From contig NZ_JAIOUV010000009.1 in assembly GCF_019931145.1 (NCBI RefSeq), positions 151,965 to 215,964 of the forward strand: a stretch of 64,000 nt of DNA. The letters run 5' to 3'. The notes beneath the pieces were generated by a model. That model was not told where the DNA came from. It was given only the letters and a program-made list of their open reading frames with translations, and made no database searches. Position numbers and translations under genes: made by a program. Origin of the DNA: Marinicella meishanensis (GTDB lineage: Bacteria > Pseudomonadota > Gammaproteobacteria > Xanthomonadales > Marinicellaceae). Shown here in pieces: positions 26,504 to 35,411 of the stretch; positions within the stretch are counted from its first letter, which is position 1, and each line of letters starts with the position of its first letter.

Positions 26504-26677
26504 GGGTGTTTTGGTCCAGCAAACAGGAGCCAGGCATTTTACCAATTTTCACCCACAACTTCAGCCCCAACCGCCGACAGAAGGGCATGATTTTGAAATT
26601 AACAATGAATTCATGGTGACATCAGGATTGCTGGATTGACCCGGCTTATGCTGTTTGTTTTTGACGAGGGAATCATC

Positions 26678-28762
26678 ATGAAGCGGGTAAACCAATGCGG
26701 CGTCATCGCTTGTTGTTTGGGGCTGTTGGTCCTAAGCTGGGCCCAAGCCGCCACCATCACCATCAACACCGCCGACCTGACGGTGCAGTCAGACAGCGAC
26801 GGCTTGTGTAATTTGAAAGAGGCCATCGAGGCTGCCAACAGCAACCTGCCTTCTGGGGCGGTGAGCGGCGAATGCATGGCCGGTGAAGCCCACCCAATCA
26901 TTGATGTGATTGAATTTGATGTGGCCATGTTGCCGGCGGTGATCCCCACCTTCGAAACGTTCACCATCACCGAGTCGGTGCATGTGGCAGGACCTGCCAA
27001 GGAGCTGTTGACCATCACCGGCATCGCCCTGAACCGGGCCTTTCATGTGATGAACCTGGCCGCCGATGCCAGTTTCACGTTTTCCGACCTGACGTTTGCT
27101 GATTTTGACATTCGTTTGCCCAACGATTATGGCGGTGCGGTCTGGGCCCAGCACTTCAACGGCGCCAGCCTGACCTTTGAACGGGTGCAATTCCTGCGCA
27201 ATTTCGCCGAACGCGGTGGCGGTGCAGTGGGTCTGTTCGGTGGTTTTGACAACACCACCACCTTCCACCACTGCTTGTTTGATGGCAACGGCGTCAATGC
27301 CAACAACACCACTGGCGCCGGTGGCGGCGCGCTGTTCATCGGCGGCAACCAAACCGTGGTGATCGAAAACAGCACGTTTGCCAACAACACCGTGGTCAAT
27401 CTGGCCGGTGGCAACCCCTTGGATGATGCAGCCGGTGGCGCCATCCTGGTGCGTGCCAATGGGACCGCTTTCGTATCCACCGTAACCATAGACCAAAGCA
27501 CTTTCTCCGACAATTTGGCCCATGGCGTGGGTGGCGCGGTGGCCATGGGCGGCCCAGGCTACCCCAATGAGAGCTCCGAAGTGACCATCAAACACAGCAC
27601 TTTTGTTGGCAACGAAGCGGACTTCAATGACGACCAAACCGGTGACTCGGGCGGGGGAGCCATTTACAACGGCTCCAGCAATGGGGTGAACCTGTTCAAC
27701 TCATTGGTGGCCGGTAACATCGACCGGGCACAAAACCCGGCACCAGACTTGGATGGCGGTTACCTGAGTTTTGGTCACAACTTGATTGGCAACAACAGCA
27801 GTTCGGCCACCACTTTCCCAGCCGGACAACCCAACATCAACGATGACTTTGTCGGCGAACCACCGGTGCCCATCGTGCCACTGGTCAACCCCTTGGCCCA
27901 TTATGGCGGCCCGACGCCAACCCGCCCGCCTTTGCTCAACAGCGTCGCGGTGGATCAAGGCAAATGCAACAACAAAACCGCAGACCAGCGCGGCCATCAC
28001 GATGACAACACGTCTCTGCGAGCGATTGACCAGCCAAGCGTCACCGACTTTTTGACCACCTGTGACATCGGTGCGGTGGAACTGGATGCCACCAGCAACA
28101 ACCCCATCCCGCTGCTCAACGACGATGCCTACACGTTGTTGGAAGGTGGATTGCTGGTGGTGCCGGCCGCCCAAGGCGTGTTGGCCAATGACAGCGATGA
28201 CGGTGCCTTGGTGGTGATCTCAGCGGGGGCACTGGACTCCAGCGGCAGCCCAGTCCAAGGGGCGGTTGATTTGTGGGCCAATGGCGCTTTCAGCTTCAGC
28301 AGCGACGATGCCGATGCCTTTGGCACCACCGAATTCCCCTACACCGCATCGGACCAATTCAATGCCGCAGCAGCCACGGTTGAATTGACTGTGTTGCCGG
28401 TCAATGACGCGCCATTCTATGTGGCCAGCCAAAGCCATTTGGTGGTCCCAGTGGGTCAATTCCTGAGCTATCCACAGTGGGCCACTGACATCAGCCCAGG
28501 GCCGGCCAATGAAGCCAGTCAGGTCCTGGTTTTTGTGGTCGACATCAGCAGTGCCCCGAGCGGATTTTTTGCCGGCTTACCGGCCATTGATGCCAGCACC
28601 GGTACTTTAACTTTTGAGTTGGCCAGCGGGGCCACTGGGGAAGCTGTGATCAACGTCTCTTTGCGCGATGATGGTGGCACTGATGACGGCGGCATCGACA
28701 CTTTCACCACCGGCTTGACCATCCACGCATCTGACCTGATCTTTGCCACCGACTTCGAATGA
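26678..28762 (+). CDS. Secreted CSLREA/parallel beta-helix protein with IFxxxFE tail
   Basis: The start at 26678 gives a signal peptide (MKRVNQCGVIACCLGLLVLS to AQAA). A CSLREA-like module follows (ITINTADLTVQSDSDGLCNLKEAIEAANSN). A right-handed beta-helix region then shows POMP-type repeats (GGGALFIGGNQTVVIENSTFANNT, GGAVAMGG, GGGAIYNGSS) and the closing 'choice-of-anchor' block (CDIGAVEL near residue 465). Two Ig/cadherin-like modules complete it (NDDAYTLLEGGLLVV..., VNDAPFYV...). The 694-residue protein ends SDLIFATDFE, a tail shared with other exported proteins here. It is probably a surface adhesin or extracellular structural protein. Confidence 0.87.
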   Translation: MKRVNQCGVIACCLGLLVLSWAQAATITINTADLTVQSDSDGLCNLKEAIEAANSNLPSGAVSGECMAGEAHPIIDVIEFDVAMLPAVIPTFETFTITESVHVAGPAKELLTITGIALNRAFHVMNLAADASFTFSDLTFADFDIRLPNDYGGAVWAQHFNGASLTFERVQFLRNFAERGGGAVGLFGGFDNTTTFHHCLFDGNGVNANNTTGAGGGALFIGGNQTVVIENSTFANNTVVNLAGGNPLDDAAGGAILVRANGTAFVSTVTIDQSTFSDNLAHGVGGAVAMGGPGYPNESSEVTIKHSTFVGNEADFNDDQTGDSGGGAIYNGSSNGVNLFNSLVAGNIDRAQNPAPDLDGGYLSFGHNLIGNNSSSATTFPAGQPNINDDFVGEPPVPIVPLVNPLAHYGGPTPTRPPLLNSVAVDQGKCNNKTADQRGHHDDNTSLRAIDQPSVTDFLTTCDIGAVELDATSNNPIPLLNDDAYTLLEGGLLVVPAAQGVLANDSDDGALVVISAGALDSSGSPVQGAVDLWANGAFSFSSDDADAFGTTEFPYTASDQFNAAAATVELTVLPVNDAPFYVASQSHLVVPVGQFLSYPQWATDISPGPANEASQVLVFVVDISSAPSGFFAGLPAIDASTGTLTFELASGATGEAVINVSLRDDGGTDDGGIDTFTTGLTIHASDLIFATDFE

Positions 28763-28770
28763 AGTCGGTG
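28747..28770. terminator. Perfect hairpin over a stop codon in a convergent gap
   Basis: CACCGACTTC (28747-28756), loop GAAT and GAAGTCGGTG (28761-28770) form a 10-bp stem that includes the last codons and TGA of the CSLREA gene. A second small hairpin CTGAG/CTCAG follows at 28779-28792, at the end of the convergent DUF3592 gene. No T run is present, so termination efficiency is uncertain. Confidence 0.5.
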
Positions 28771-28788
28771 CTGGTGAACTGAGTGACC

Positions 28789-29295
28789 TCAGCGTGCTGG
28801 TTTGGCTGGCTTGGGCAGTTGTTTGGCCAAGGCCTTGACCAAAAAACCACAAGCAATGAACACGAAACCGAGGATCACCGGGATCCAAGTGGCAAAGCTG
28901 ATGCCGGCACTGATCACGGTGTTGGTGGGGTTTTTGGGCGCCACATAGACGTCGATGGGGTGGTTCAATTGATACGGTGATTGTTGTAACCATTCCCGTG
29001 CCTCTGCCCGTTCATAAAAGCCACCTTCAACCGTGTTGCCGGTACCCAATGAATAGCGACTGGACTGATATTCCTGGCCATCCACAGTGTAGGCATAAGT
29101 GATTCTGATGTAGTACTCCAAGCGCCTTCTGGCCGGATCTGAGGCTTGTGAAAAGCGGGTGGCCACTTTGCTTTCAATCACCCGACCTTCCACCACCGGC
29201 CAACTGGTGCTGGCATAAGCGGTGCCCAGCATCCAAGCACCCACACCAATCAACAAGCCACCCAATATGACCAACACCCATCCACCTTTACTCAT
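28789..29295 (-). CDS. DUF3592-family membrane protein
   Basis: The 168-residue protein has hydrophobic segments at both ends (VLVILGGLLIGVGAWMLGTAY and ATWIPVILGFVFIACGFLV) around a beta-rich domain. That domain shows the DUF3592 pattern: SWPVVEGRVIESKV, YAYTVDGQEYQSSRYSLG, YVAPKNPTNTVI. The function of the family is unknown. GAGGAGATGG directly upstream gives a good ribosome site. It is convergent with the CSLREA gene. Confidence 0.8.
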   Translation of the reverse strand: MSKGGWVLVILGGLLIGVGAWMLGTAYASTSWPVVEGRVIESKVATRFSQASDPARRRLEYYIRITYAYTVDGQEYQSSRYSLGTGNTVEGGFYERAEAREWLQQSPYQLNHPIDVYVAPKNPTNTVISAGISFATWIPVILGFVFIACGFLVKALAKQLPKPAKPAR

Positions 29296-29477
29296 CGTCC
29301 ATCTCCTCGTTGTGTTTCAGATCCATTCATGGTATATGCGAATGGCACAGCAATCATGATGCCAGGCTGATTTCAACCTGAGTTCTGGGCTGCCAACCGA
29401 TTGGGGATTAACTCAAAGCCGATTATTTGCTATCATCATTGCTGATCCAACAACCCACAGTCATCCACACCACAACC

Positions 29478-31772
29478 ATGATCTATCAGTTTGCTGACTT
29501 CACCTACGACCTCAAGCAACGGCAGTTGTTTCACGGTCAACAGGTGTTGGAACTCACCCGCAAAAACCACGCCTTACTGGGTCACTTACTGGCCCACCCC
29601 AAACGCTTGATTTCCCGTGATGAGTTGATTGATCACGTGTGGGATGGCCGGGTGGTGACCAACAACACCATCGATCAATGCATCCTCAAACTGCGCAAGA
29701 CCCTCAACCAAGCCGTGCCTGGAGAGTACATCGAATCGGTTTATGGACAAGGCATCCGTTTCTTGCCCACCATCCATACCGCCGAGACTGTGGACGGTGT
29801 GGCTGCCAACCAATCAGGCTATCCGGTCTTTTGGGTGGGGCTGGCCGCTGCCTGTTTGGGCTTGCTGATCATGTGGCTGATTGATCGGTCTGGCGATGAG
29901 CTGCCTGCCACCAACCCCAACCCAGCGCTGGATGTGATCAGCCAATCCAGCATCCAAGCCAGCCGCCAAACCAATCAATGGTTGGTGACAGGCTTGCGCG
30001 GCTATTTGGTGTACCAATTGAACCAACAAGCCGCCATCACCGTCAACAGCGTCGACCTGCAAGCAGACAATCCACAGAGACATGATCTGTTGTTCACGGT
30101 GCAAACCGCGGATCCGCAAGCGTTGCAACTGGCCTTACAGGTGCAGGCGCCCGCTGCCAACCCAGACCAAGCAGCCCAATATCAAATCAAGGCCCAATTG
30201 ACGGTCAGTGATTTGGGGCTGGCCGCTGAAGACTTCCAAAGTCACCAGATCACCGAACTGTCGGCCCAATTGGTCTCATGGGTGCAACAACAGTTGGGCT
30301 TTGAGCAAACCGAGACCAGCCCTGTCAGCGACGTCTTCACCTCCGATGAATTTGCTTTGCAAAGTCACTTCCGGGCTCAACATGCCCAAGCCACCGGAGA
30401 CAGCGAACAGGCCCTGAAATTCCTCGATGCCGCCCTGGAACAAGACCCCGAATTCAAAATGGCTTGGTATGAAAAAGCGGTGGCTTTGCGCCGCCAAGCC
30501 GACACCCGCAAAGCCCTGGCCGTGCTCAATGCCTTACAAACCAATGACCCGTTCTTGGCCTACCGGGTGGCTTTGGTCAAAGCCCAATGCCTCGACAGCT
30601 TGGGTGACTTCAGTGCCGCCGAAATTGCTTATGGACAAGCCTTGCAATGGGCCAGAGCCAACGGTCGTGACCGCCAAGTGGCTGCGGTGCTCATCAGCCA
30701 GGCCATTTTGTGGCGCAAAACGGGGCAATTTATAGCAGCCGAACAAGCCCTGCAACAAGCCATGGCGGTGACCGATGCCAACACCCAACCACAGCTGTAT
30801 GGCACCATCATGAACACCTACGCCAAGCTGGCACGGGAAATGCACCAACCCGAATTGGCCATCGACAAGGCACAAGCAGCCATCAAGGCATTCCAACAAT
30901 CGGGCGACTTGCGTTATCAGATGCAAGCCAAAACGGTGTTGGCCAGCATCCTGCGCCAACGCAACCAATGGACGCAGGCCGAACAATTGGTCAAAGAATC
31001 GCTGTTTCATGCCGAACAACTGCAGCACCGCCGCGGCATCAGTGACAACCGCACCAAACTGGCCCGTTTGTACCAACAAACCGGGCGTTTCCGCTTGGCC
31101 CATGACCAATGGCAACAGGTGTTGGCGATGAATGCCGAGCTGGAATTGTATGGCAACACCGCCGATGCCTATGTGTGGCTGCTGCGTTTGCATTTTGCCG
31201 AAAACAATTTGGCCCAGGCCGACATTGACCTGAAAATGCTGCGCCAATTGGCCTTGGAACACCCCCGTGCCGAGATCCAAAATTTACTGCATGAGGCGGA
31301 GTTTTTGTTGGCCTTGAAGCTGGCCGATGTGGCGACGGCCAGCACCCACCTGCGGCAATTGGCAATCATTGAACATGAACTGACTGAGGTGTATGCCGGC
31401 GACTTGGCCGCCGCCCAAGGCAAGCATGAGGCCGCGGAATTGCATTTTCTGGCCGCCCTCGACCAGCTTGAACCCACCGGTCGCTTGGACCAGATGGCCA
31501 TGGTGTTGAATCGTTTGAACGCTTTGTACTTGGTCCATCAACCGGACAAACTGGCTGCCAACCTGCACCGTACCGCCGCCACCCAACCGTTCATATATCC
31601 ACTGCAAAAATACCAAGCCATGGCCGCGGCGGCAACAGGCAAGCACATCGAAGCCTTGAGCCTGATGGAAGAACTGAAGCTCAAAGCCGGTGATTATTGG
31701 CAATACCCCGATCAACTGCTGATCGACCAGTGGCGCGAAGCCATCAAACTGGCTCCTGTCAACACCGATTGA
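29478..31772 (+). CDS. CadC-like membrane regulator: winged helix, one TM, TPR domain
   Basis: Residues 1-98 form an OmpR/PhoB-type winged helix (FTYDLKQRQLFHG, KRLISRDELIDHVWDGRVV, LRKTLNQAVPGEYIESVYGQGIRF). A membrane segment follows at about 116-135 (VFWVGLAAACLGLLIMWLI), and the remaining 620 residues are mostly TPR-like helices. ToxR/CadC-type regulators of this layout bind DNA from the membrane and sense envelope or protein-protein cues. The ATG at 29478 is chosen over a TTG at 29427. The gene stands alone, convergent with the serine hydrolase, so its target is not obvious. Confidence 0.88.
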   Translation: MIYQFADFTYDLKQRQLFHGQQVLELTRKNHALLGHLLAHPKRLISRDELIDHVWDGRVVTNNTIDQCILKLRKTLNQAVPGEYIESVYGQGIRFLPTIHTAETVDGVAANQSGYPVFWVGLAAACLGLLIMWLIDRSGDELPATNPNPALDVISQSSIQASRQTNQWLVTGLRGYLVYQLNQQAAITVNSVDLQADNPQRHDLLFTVQTADPQALQLALQVQAPAANPDQAAQYQIKAQLTVSDLGLAAEDFQSHQITELSAQLVSWVQQQLGFEQTETSPVSDVFTSDEFALQSHFRAQHAQATGDSEQALKFLDAALEQDPEFKMAWYEKAVALRRQADTRKALAVLNALQTNDPFLAYRVALVKAQCLDSLGDFSAAEIAYGQALQWARANGRDRQVAAVLISQAILWRKTGQFIAAEQALQQAMAVTDANTQPQLYGTIMNTYAKLAREMHQPELAIDKAQAAIKAFQQSGDLRYQMQAKTVLASILRQRNQWTQAEQLVKESLFHAEQLQHRRGISDNRTKLARLYQQTGRFRLAHDQWQQVLAMNAELELYGNTADAYVWLLRLHFAENNLAQADIDLKMLRQLALEHPRAEIQNLLHEAEFLLALKLADVATASTHLRQLAIIEHELTEVYAGDLAAAQGKHEAAELHFLAALDQLEPTGRLDQMAMVLNRLNALYLVHQPDKLAANLHRTAATQPFIYPLQKYQAMAAAATGKHIEALSLMEELKLKAGDYWQYPDQLLIDQWREAIKLAPVNTD

Positions 31773-31805
31773 ATATCGGCTAAGGCCTGTTAAGAGGTCC
31801 TGGTA

Positions 31806-33209
31806 TTATTCTTCTGGAGTGGCGGCCAATCGCACAAAATTACCTTCATGCCCTTGGTAATACAACTGCCCTTGATGCCGATAAAACCCCATGGTGGCCG
31901 TGGTTTCATGGGGGCGCCTGAAGTGTTGAGTGCTCACCGGTAACAGTTCACGGCTTGGCCCACCGGACAACTGCGCGGTCAAGCCCTGACCCGAACGGCG
32001 AATGACCAAGGTCTGTGGTCGGCGGCCAGTGAAGCGGCTGGTGACCGAGCGATAGCAGCCCACATAGGCCGCCAAAGTGGCACCATCCACCGGGTACAGC
32101 AGTGGCTTGGGAGGCGGTTGCAAACCCGCAATGAGCTGCGCTTCCAGCCGATCCACCATGGCATTCAAGGCGCGGTGGTTGAAGGCATTGATCATGATGA
32201 AATAAGCCTGCCCCGAAGCCGGGTGGAGGCCAAACCGGGTCAGGTAGCCATCGGCATCTCCACCATGTCCCCAAAAATCATGGCCCTGCACTTGCCATTG
32301 ATAAACGCCCAAACCATAACCAAAGGTCAAACCATTGCGCGCCGCCAAGGTGGTGGTCGGTTGCCGCCAGCGTTGCCATTGTTTGGCACTGAGCCATGCG
32401 GGGTCCTCTCGCAACAAGGCTTGCAGCCAGCGAATCATGTCCTGATTGTTGGTGTTGATGGCCGCAAAAGGGCGATAGATGTTGTGCCAAAACGGAATCG
32501 GGGTGACCCCATCGCGGTCATAACCGGTGATCAGGTGCTGCTTGATTTCCTGGGTCAACAACACATCGCTGTGCGTCATCTGCAGGGGCTTGAACACCTG
32601 CTGCTGCATCAAGGCTTCGTAAGTCTGCTTCGCGGTCAATTCCAGGGCCAGGCCAAACAGACCATAACCGACATTGCTGTATGAGGCATGCAAGCCGGGA
32701 GCCCAGTGACTGCGGTGATCGCCCAAACCCAATTCAAATCGAGGCTGCAAAGGGCCGTCACCGGGGGTGTTGTGGTCCCATTCGGCTTTTAACAAATCAC
32801 CCAAGCCGGCGCTGTGTTCCAACAAATGTGCCAGGCTGATGGGGCTGTCAGCATGGCCGTTGGTTATGTATGGGCTGAGGCCATAGTCGGCCACCGGTGC
32901 GTGCAAGTCGAGTTGACCAGTGGCCTGTAGCCGCAGGGCCAACAGGCCAGCGAAAGACTTGCTGATGGAGCCGATGCGGTAGCGGGACTGTGGACCCAAA
33001 GCTTGTTGACTGCGGTGATCGGCCACCCCCAGGTAATGGTCGAGCAGCACCTGATCGGCCGTGACCCAGACCACGGCCGCGGCAGCGATGTCGTGTTGTT
33101 GGCGCAAGCGGTCAATGTCCGCCAACAGGTTGGGCTTGGCGGCACCCGACAGTGGCCAAAGCCAACAGCACAGGCCACACAGCTTGGTAAACCGAAGGAA
33201 TTCAAACAT
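31806..33209 (-). CDS. Secreted serine hydrolase, class C beta-lactamase/DD-peptidase fold
   Basis: A signal peptide precedes a PBP4*/EstB-like domain with the nucleophile motif SISK (Ser81, Lys84), the YSN motif in ASYSNVGYG and HGG in WGHGGDADG. A roughly 110-residue C-terminal lipocalin-like extension (from about YPVDGATLAAYVGCYRS) is often found in this family. Such enzymes are esterases, D-amino-peptidases or beta-lactamases. Nothing specific to antibiotic resistance is seen. It is divergent from deoB with an 82-base gap. Confidence 0.87.
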   Translation of the reverse strand: MFEFLRFTKLCGLCCWLWPLSGAAKPNLLADIDRLRQQHDIAAAAVVWVTADQVLLDHYLGVADHRSQQALGPQSRYRIGSISKSFAGLLALRLQATGQLDLHAPVADYGLSPYITNGHADSPISLAHLLEHSAGLGDLLKAEWDHNTPGDGPLQPRFELGLGDHRSHWAPGLHASYSNVGYGLFGLALELTAKQTYEALMQQQVFKPLQMTHSDVLLTQEIKQHLITGYDRDGVTPIPFWHNIYRPFAAINTNNQDMIRWLQALLREDPAWLSAKQWQRWRQPTTTLAARNGLTFGYGLGVYQWQVQGHDFWGHGGDADGYLTRFGLHPASGQAYFIMINAFNHRALNAMVDRLEAQLIAGLQPPPKPLLYPVDGATLAAYVGCYRSVTSRFTGRRPQTLVIRRSGQGLTAQLSGGPSRELLPVSTQHFRRPHETTATMGFYRHQGQLYYQGHEGNFVRLAATPEE

Positions 33210-33291
33210 GCAAATAATGTCGCATGTCTTGGCAGTGACATCAAGGGCAGGCTACAATAATCTGCATGAACATGCCGTCCAAGCCACAACC

Positions 33292-34527
33292 ATGAACCGG
33301 GCCCTGATCCTGGTCCTTGATTCTTTGGGCATCGGTGCCAGTGCCGATGCCCCAGCCTATGGTGACGATGGGGCCAACACCCTGGGCCACATCGCCCAGG
33401 CCTGCGCCCAAGGCCAGGCCGATGTCGCAGGTGGTCGCTCAGGTCCCTTGCGCATACCCAACTTGAACCGTCTGGGTTTGGCCGCGGCACAAACCGCCAG
33501 CAGCGGCTCCGAACTGGCCGGCCAAGCCAGCCATGTGGTCACCGCGGCCTATGGTTATGCCATAGAGCAAAGCCGGGACAAAGACACCCCCAGTGGACAC
33601 TGGGAAATGGCCGGCGTGCCGGTGCCGTTCAAATGGGGCACCTTCCCCACCACGGTGCCGTGTTTTCCTGAACGCTTGATTGATGAGTTGATCAAACGCG
33701 CCAAATTACCCGGAATTTTGGGCAATTGCCACGCCTCAGGCACCGAAATCATCCAGCGCCTGGGGGCCGAACACATCCGCACCGGTCGCCCCATCTGTTA
33801 CACTTCGGCCGATTCGGTGTTTCAGATTGCCGCCCACGAGACCCATTTTGGCTTGGATCGGCTGCTGGACGTGTCCCAAATCGCCAAACAATTGGTCGAT
33901 GAATGGAACATCACCCGGGTCATCGCCAGACCTTTCGTCGGTGATGATGCCGCCACTTTTCAACGCACCGCCAATCGCAAAGATTTCACCACCCCACCGA
34001 TCGCCCCCACCTTGCTCGACCACCTGCAACAAGCTGGCGGTACGGTGGTATCGGTGGGCAAGATTGCCGACATTTTTGCCGGTCGTGGCATCACCGAACA
34101 GATCAAAGCCAAAGACAACATGGCTCTGTTTGATGCCATGTTGCAGCGCTTTGCCACCGCCGTTGATAACACCTTGTTGTTTGTGAATTTTGTCGATTTT
34201 GACAGCCATTATGGCCATCGTCGTGACGTGGTGGGTTACGCCCAGGCCTTGGAAGCTTTTGATCAGCGGTTGCCTGAACTGGAAGCCATGATGCAAGCCG
34301 GTGACGTGGCATTGATCACCGCCGATCACGGTTGTGACCCCACCTTCCCCGGCTCAGACCACACCCGCGAACACGTCCCCGTGCTGTTTTTTGGGCCCGA
34401 CATCAAGGGCCAAAACATCGGCCCCAGAAAATCGTTTGCAGACATGGGACAAACCCTGGCCAAACACTTTCACTTGCCTGCCTTGCCCCATGGGGTCGCA
34501 GTCAATTGGCAGAGAAGGTCCTGTTAA
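33292..34527 (+). CDS. deoB: Phosphopentomutase DeoB
   Basis: DeoB interconverts (deoxy)ribose-1- and -5-phosphate in nucleoside salvage. The 411-residue protein has the alkaline-phosphatase-fold metal sites ALILVLDSLGIGAS, DKDTPSGHWEMAG, FVDFDSHYGHRRD and ITADHGCDPTFPGSDHTREHVP. The start MNRALILVLDS at 33292 matches the family; a longer opening from 33061 crosses the divergent gene. No other deo genes adjoin. The 272-bp palindromic element begins 6 bases after the stop. Confidence 0.95.
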   Translation: MNRALILVLDSLGIGASADAPAYGDDGANTLGHIAQACAQGQADVAGGRSGPLRIPNLNRLGLAAAQTASSGSELAGQASHVVTAAYGYAIEQSRDKDTPSGHWEMAGVPVPFKWGTFPTTVPCFPERLIDELIKRAKLPGILGNCHASGTEIIQRLGAEHIRTGRPICYTSADSVFQIAAHETHFGLDRLLDVSQIAKQLVDEWNITRVIARPFVGDDAATFQRTANRKDFTTPPIAPTLLDHLQQAGGTVVSVGKIADIFAGRGITEQIKAKDNMALFDAMLQRFATAVDNTLLFVNFVDFDSHYGHRRDVVGYAQALEAFDQRLPELEAMMQAGDVALITADHGCDPTFPGSDHTREHVPVLFFGPDIKGQNIGPRKSFADMGQTLAKHFHLPALPHGVAVNWQRRSC

Positions 34528-34533
34528 TAGGAC

Positions 34534-34805
34534 CTAGGACCTGTTAACACCAACTGAAAGACCACTGTTCAGGCTGCAAAGGTCACACCCTGCGTTGCTC
34601 ACCGCTCGATTGGAATGACCAAACCACGCGATTCGCGCCTTAATTGTGACCTTTGCAGCCTGAACCCATGGGGCTGGGTCGTATTTTTCATCCCTCAGCG
34701 TTATTCACTCGTTCATGTGGAGTGACCACACCTCACGACTGATGCCTTGATGGCTGAAAAATACGATCCAGCAGTCGCCTTTCAGTTGGTGTTAACAGGT
34801 CCTAG
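34534..34805. mobile_element. 272-bp MITE-like element with 27-bp perfect TIRs and two hairpin arms
   Basis: The termini 34534-34560 and 34779-34805 are perfect 27-bp inverted repeats starting CTAGGACCTGTTAACACC. Inside are two further inverted repeats: 34567-34587 with 34645-34665 (21 bp, perfect), and 34674-34698 with 34747-34771 (25 bp, about four mismatches). Each arm ends in a small hairpin of similar design, TTGG-AATGA-CCAA at 34610-34622 and TGTGG-AGTGA-CCACA at 34716-34730. The arm cores align with each other, suggesting an ancient duplication. No ORF is present. CTAG at both ends may be a target duplication, as in IS5-type insertions (inference). The right end supplies the stop codon of the neighbouring secreted-protein gene. 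Confidence 0.88.
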
Positions 34806-35338
34806 TCAAAGGAATTGAGAAAGATCACATCACTTTCCGGGATGGCCAAGGCCGAGTTGTCATCGCGCACAAACCGATAAAAGTTTTGCGCGGCACCAGT
34901 GCCCGCGGCCCCTTCCAACACATAGCCCAAGACATAGACCGTGCCCACATAGTCACTGGGTGGAATCCAGAACAGGGTTTTGCTGGTCAAGCCCAAACGG
35001 TCTGAGTGGGTGATTGACATGGCCTGGCCATCACAGTCTCTGACCTGGGTGTCGGGTGAGAAGGTGCCGACTTTGTTGCCTTGTTCGTCCACCACGGTGA
35101 ACATCAAACCCAAGAATGAATCGCCAGTGATGGTGATTTCCACGTGCTCAAAAGGATTGTATGCAGTGACATTTGCGGTCAGCTGATAGGTGCCGGAATT
35201 GGGGTTGCGGGTGCGGTTCGTCATGCCGGTCACATTCGAGTAATCGGCAAACACATCACACACCGGAGCGCCGGTGGGTAAGCCATGGGCCGAGGTCATG
35301 AGCAATATGCTCAGCACGCTGATCAAGATTTTTTTCAT
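34802..35338 (-). CDS. Small secreted protein with IFxxxFD tail
   Basis: The start at 35338 is preceded by GGAG eight bases upstream and opens a clear signal peptide (MKKILISVLSILLMTSAHG). The mature part, about 160 residues, is beta-rich and I recognise no family. It ends ESDVIFLNSFD, the tail shared by other exported proteins of this window. The TAG stop codon lies within the terminal repeat of the 272-bp element, so the insertion lies exactly at the gene's end. It may be an extracellular protein of pilin-like size, but there is no pilin motif. Confidence 0.78.
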   Translation of the reverse strand: MKKILISVLSILLMTSAHGLPTGAPVCDVFADYSNVTGMTNRTRNPNSGTYQLTANVTAYNPFEHVEITITGDSFLGLMFTVVDEQGNKVGTFSPDTQVRDCDGQAMSITHSDRLGLTSKTLFWIPPSDYVGTVYVLGYVLEGAAGTGAAQNFYRFVRDDNSALAIPESDVIFLNSFD

Positions 35339-35411
35339 GGTGAACTCCGTCTTTTTATCCCAGACTACCACACTCTTTTGAATTCTCGGTGAAACTGACT
35401 GAAAAAATGAC

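Noticed and set aside
31806..33209. Antibiotic-resistance beta-lactamase
   Set aside because: The fold and SxxK/YSN/HGG motifs also fit esterases and DD-peptidases, and the C-terminal extension points to the general serine-hydrolase group.
33061..33291. N-terminal extension of deoB
   Set aside because: It crosses the divergent serine-hydrolase start; DeoB proteins start at MNRALILVLDS.
34534..34805. CRISPR array or tRNA-like structure at the palindromic element
   Set aside because: Repeats are inverted, not regularly spaced direct repeats, and no tRNA arms or CCA are present.
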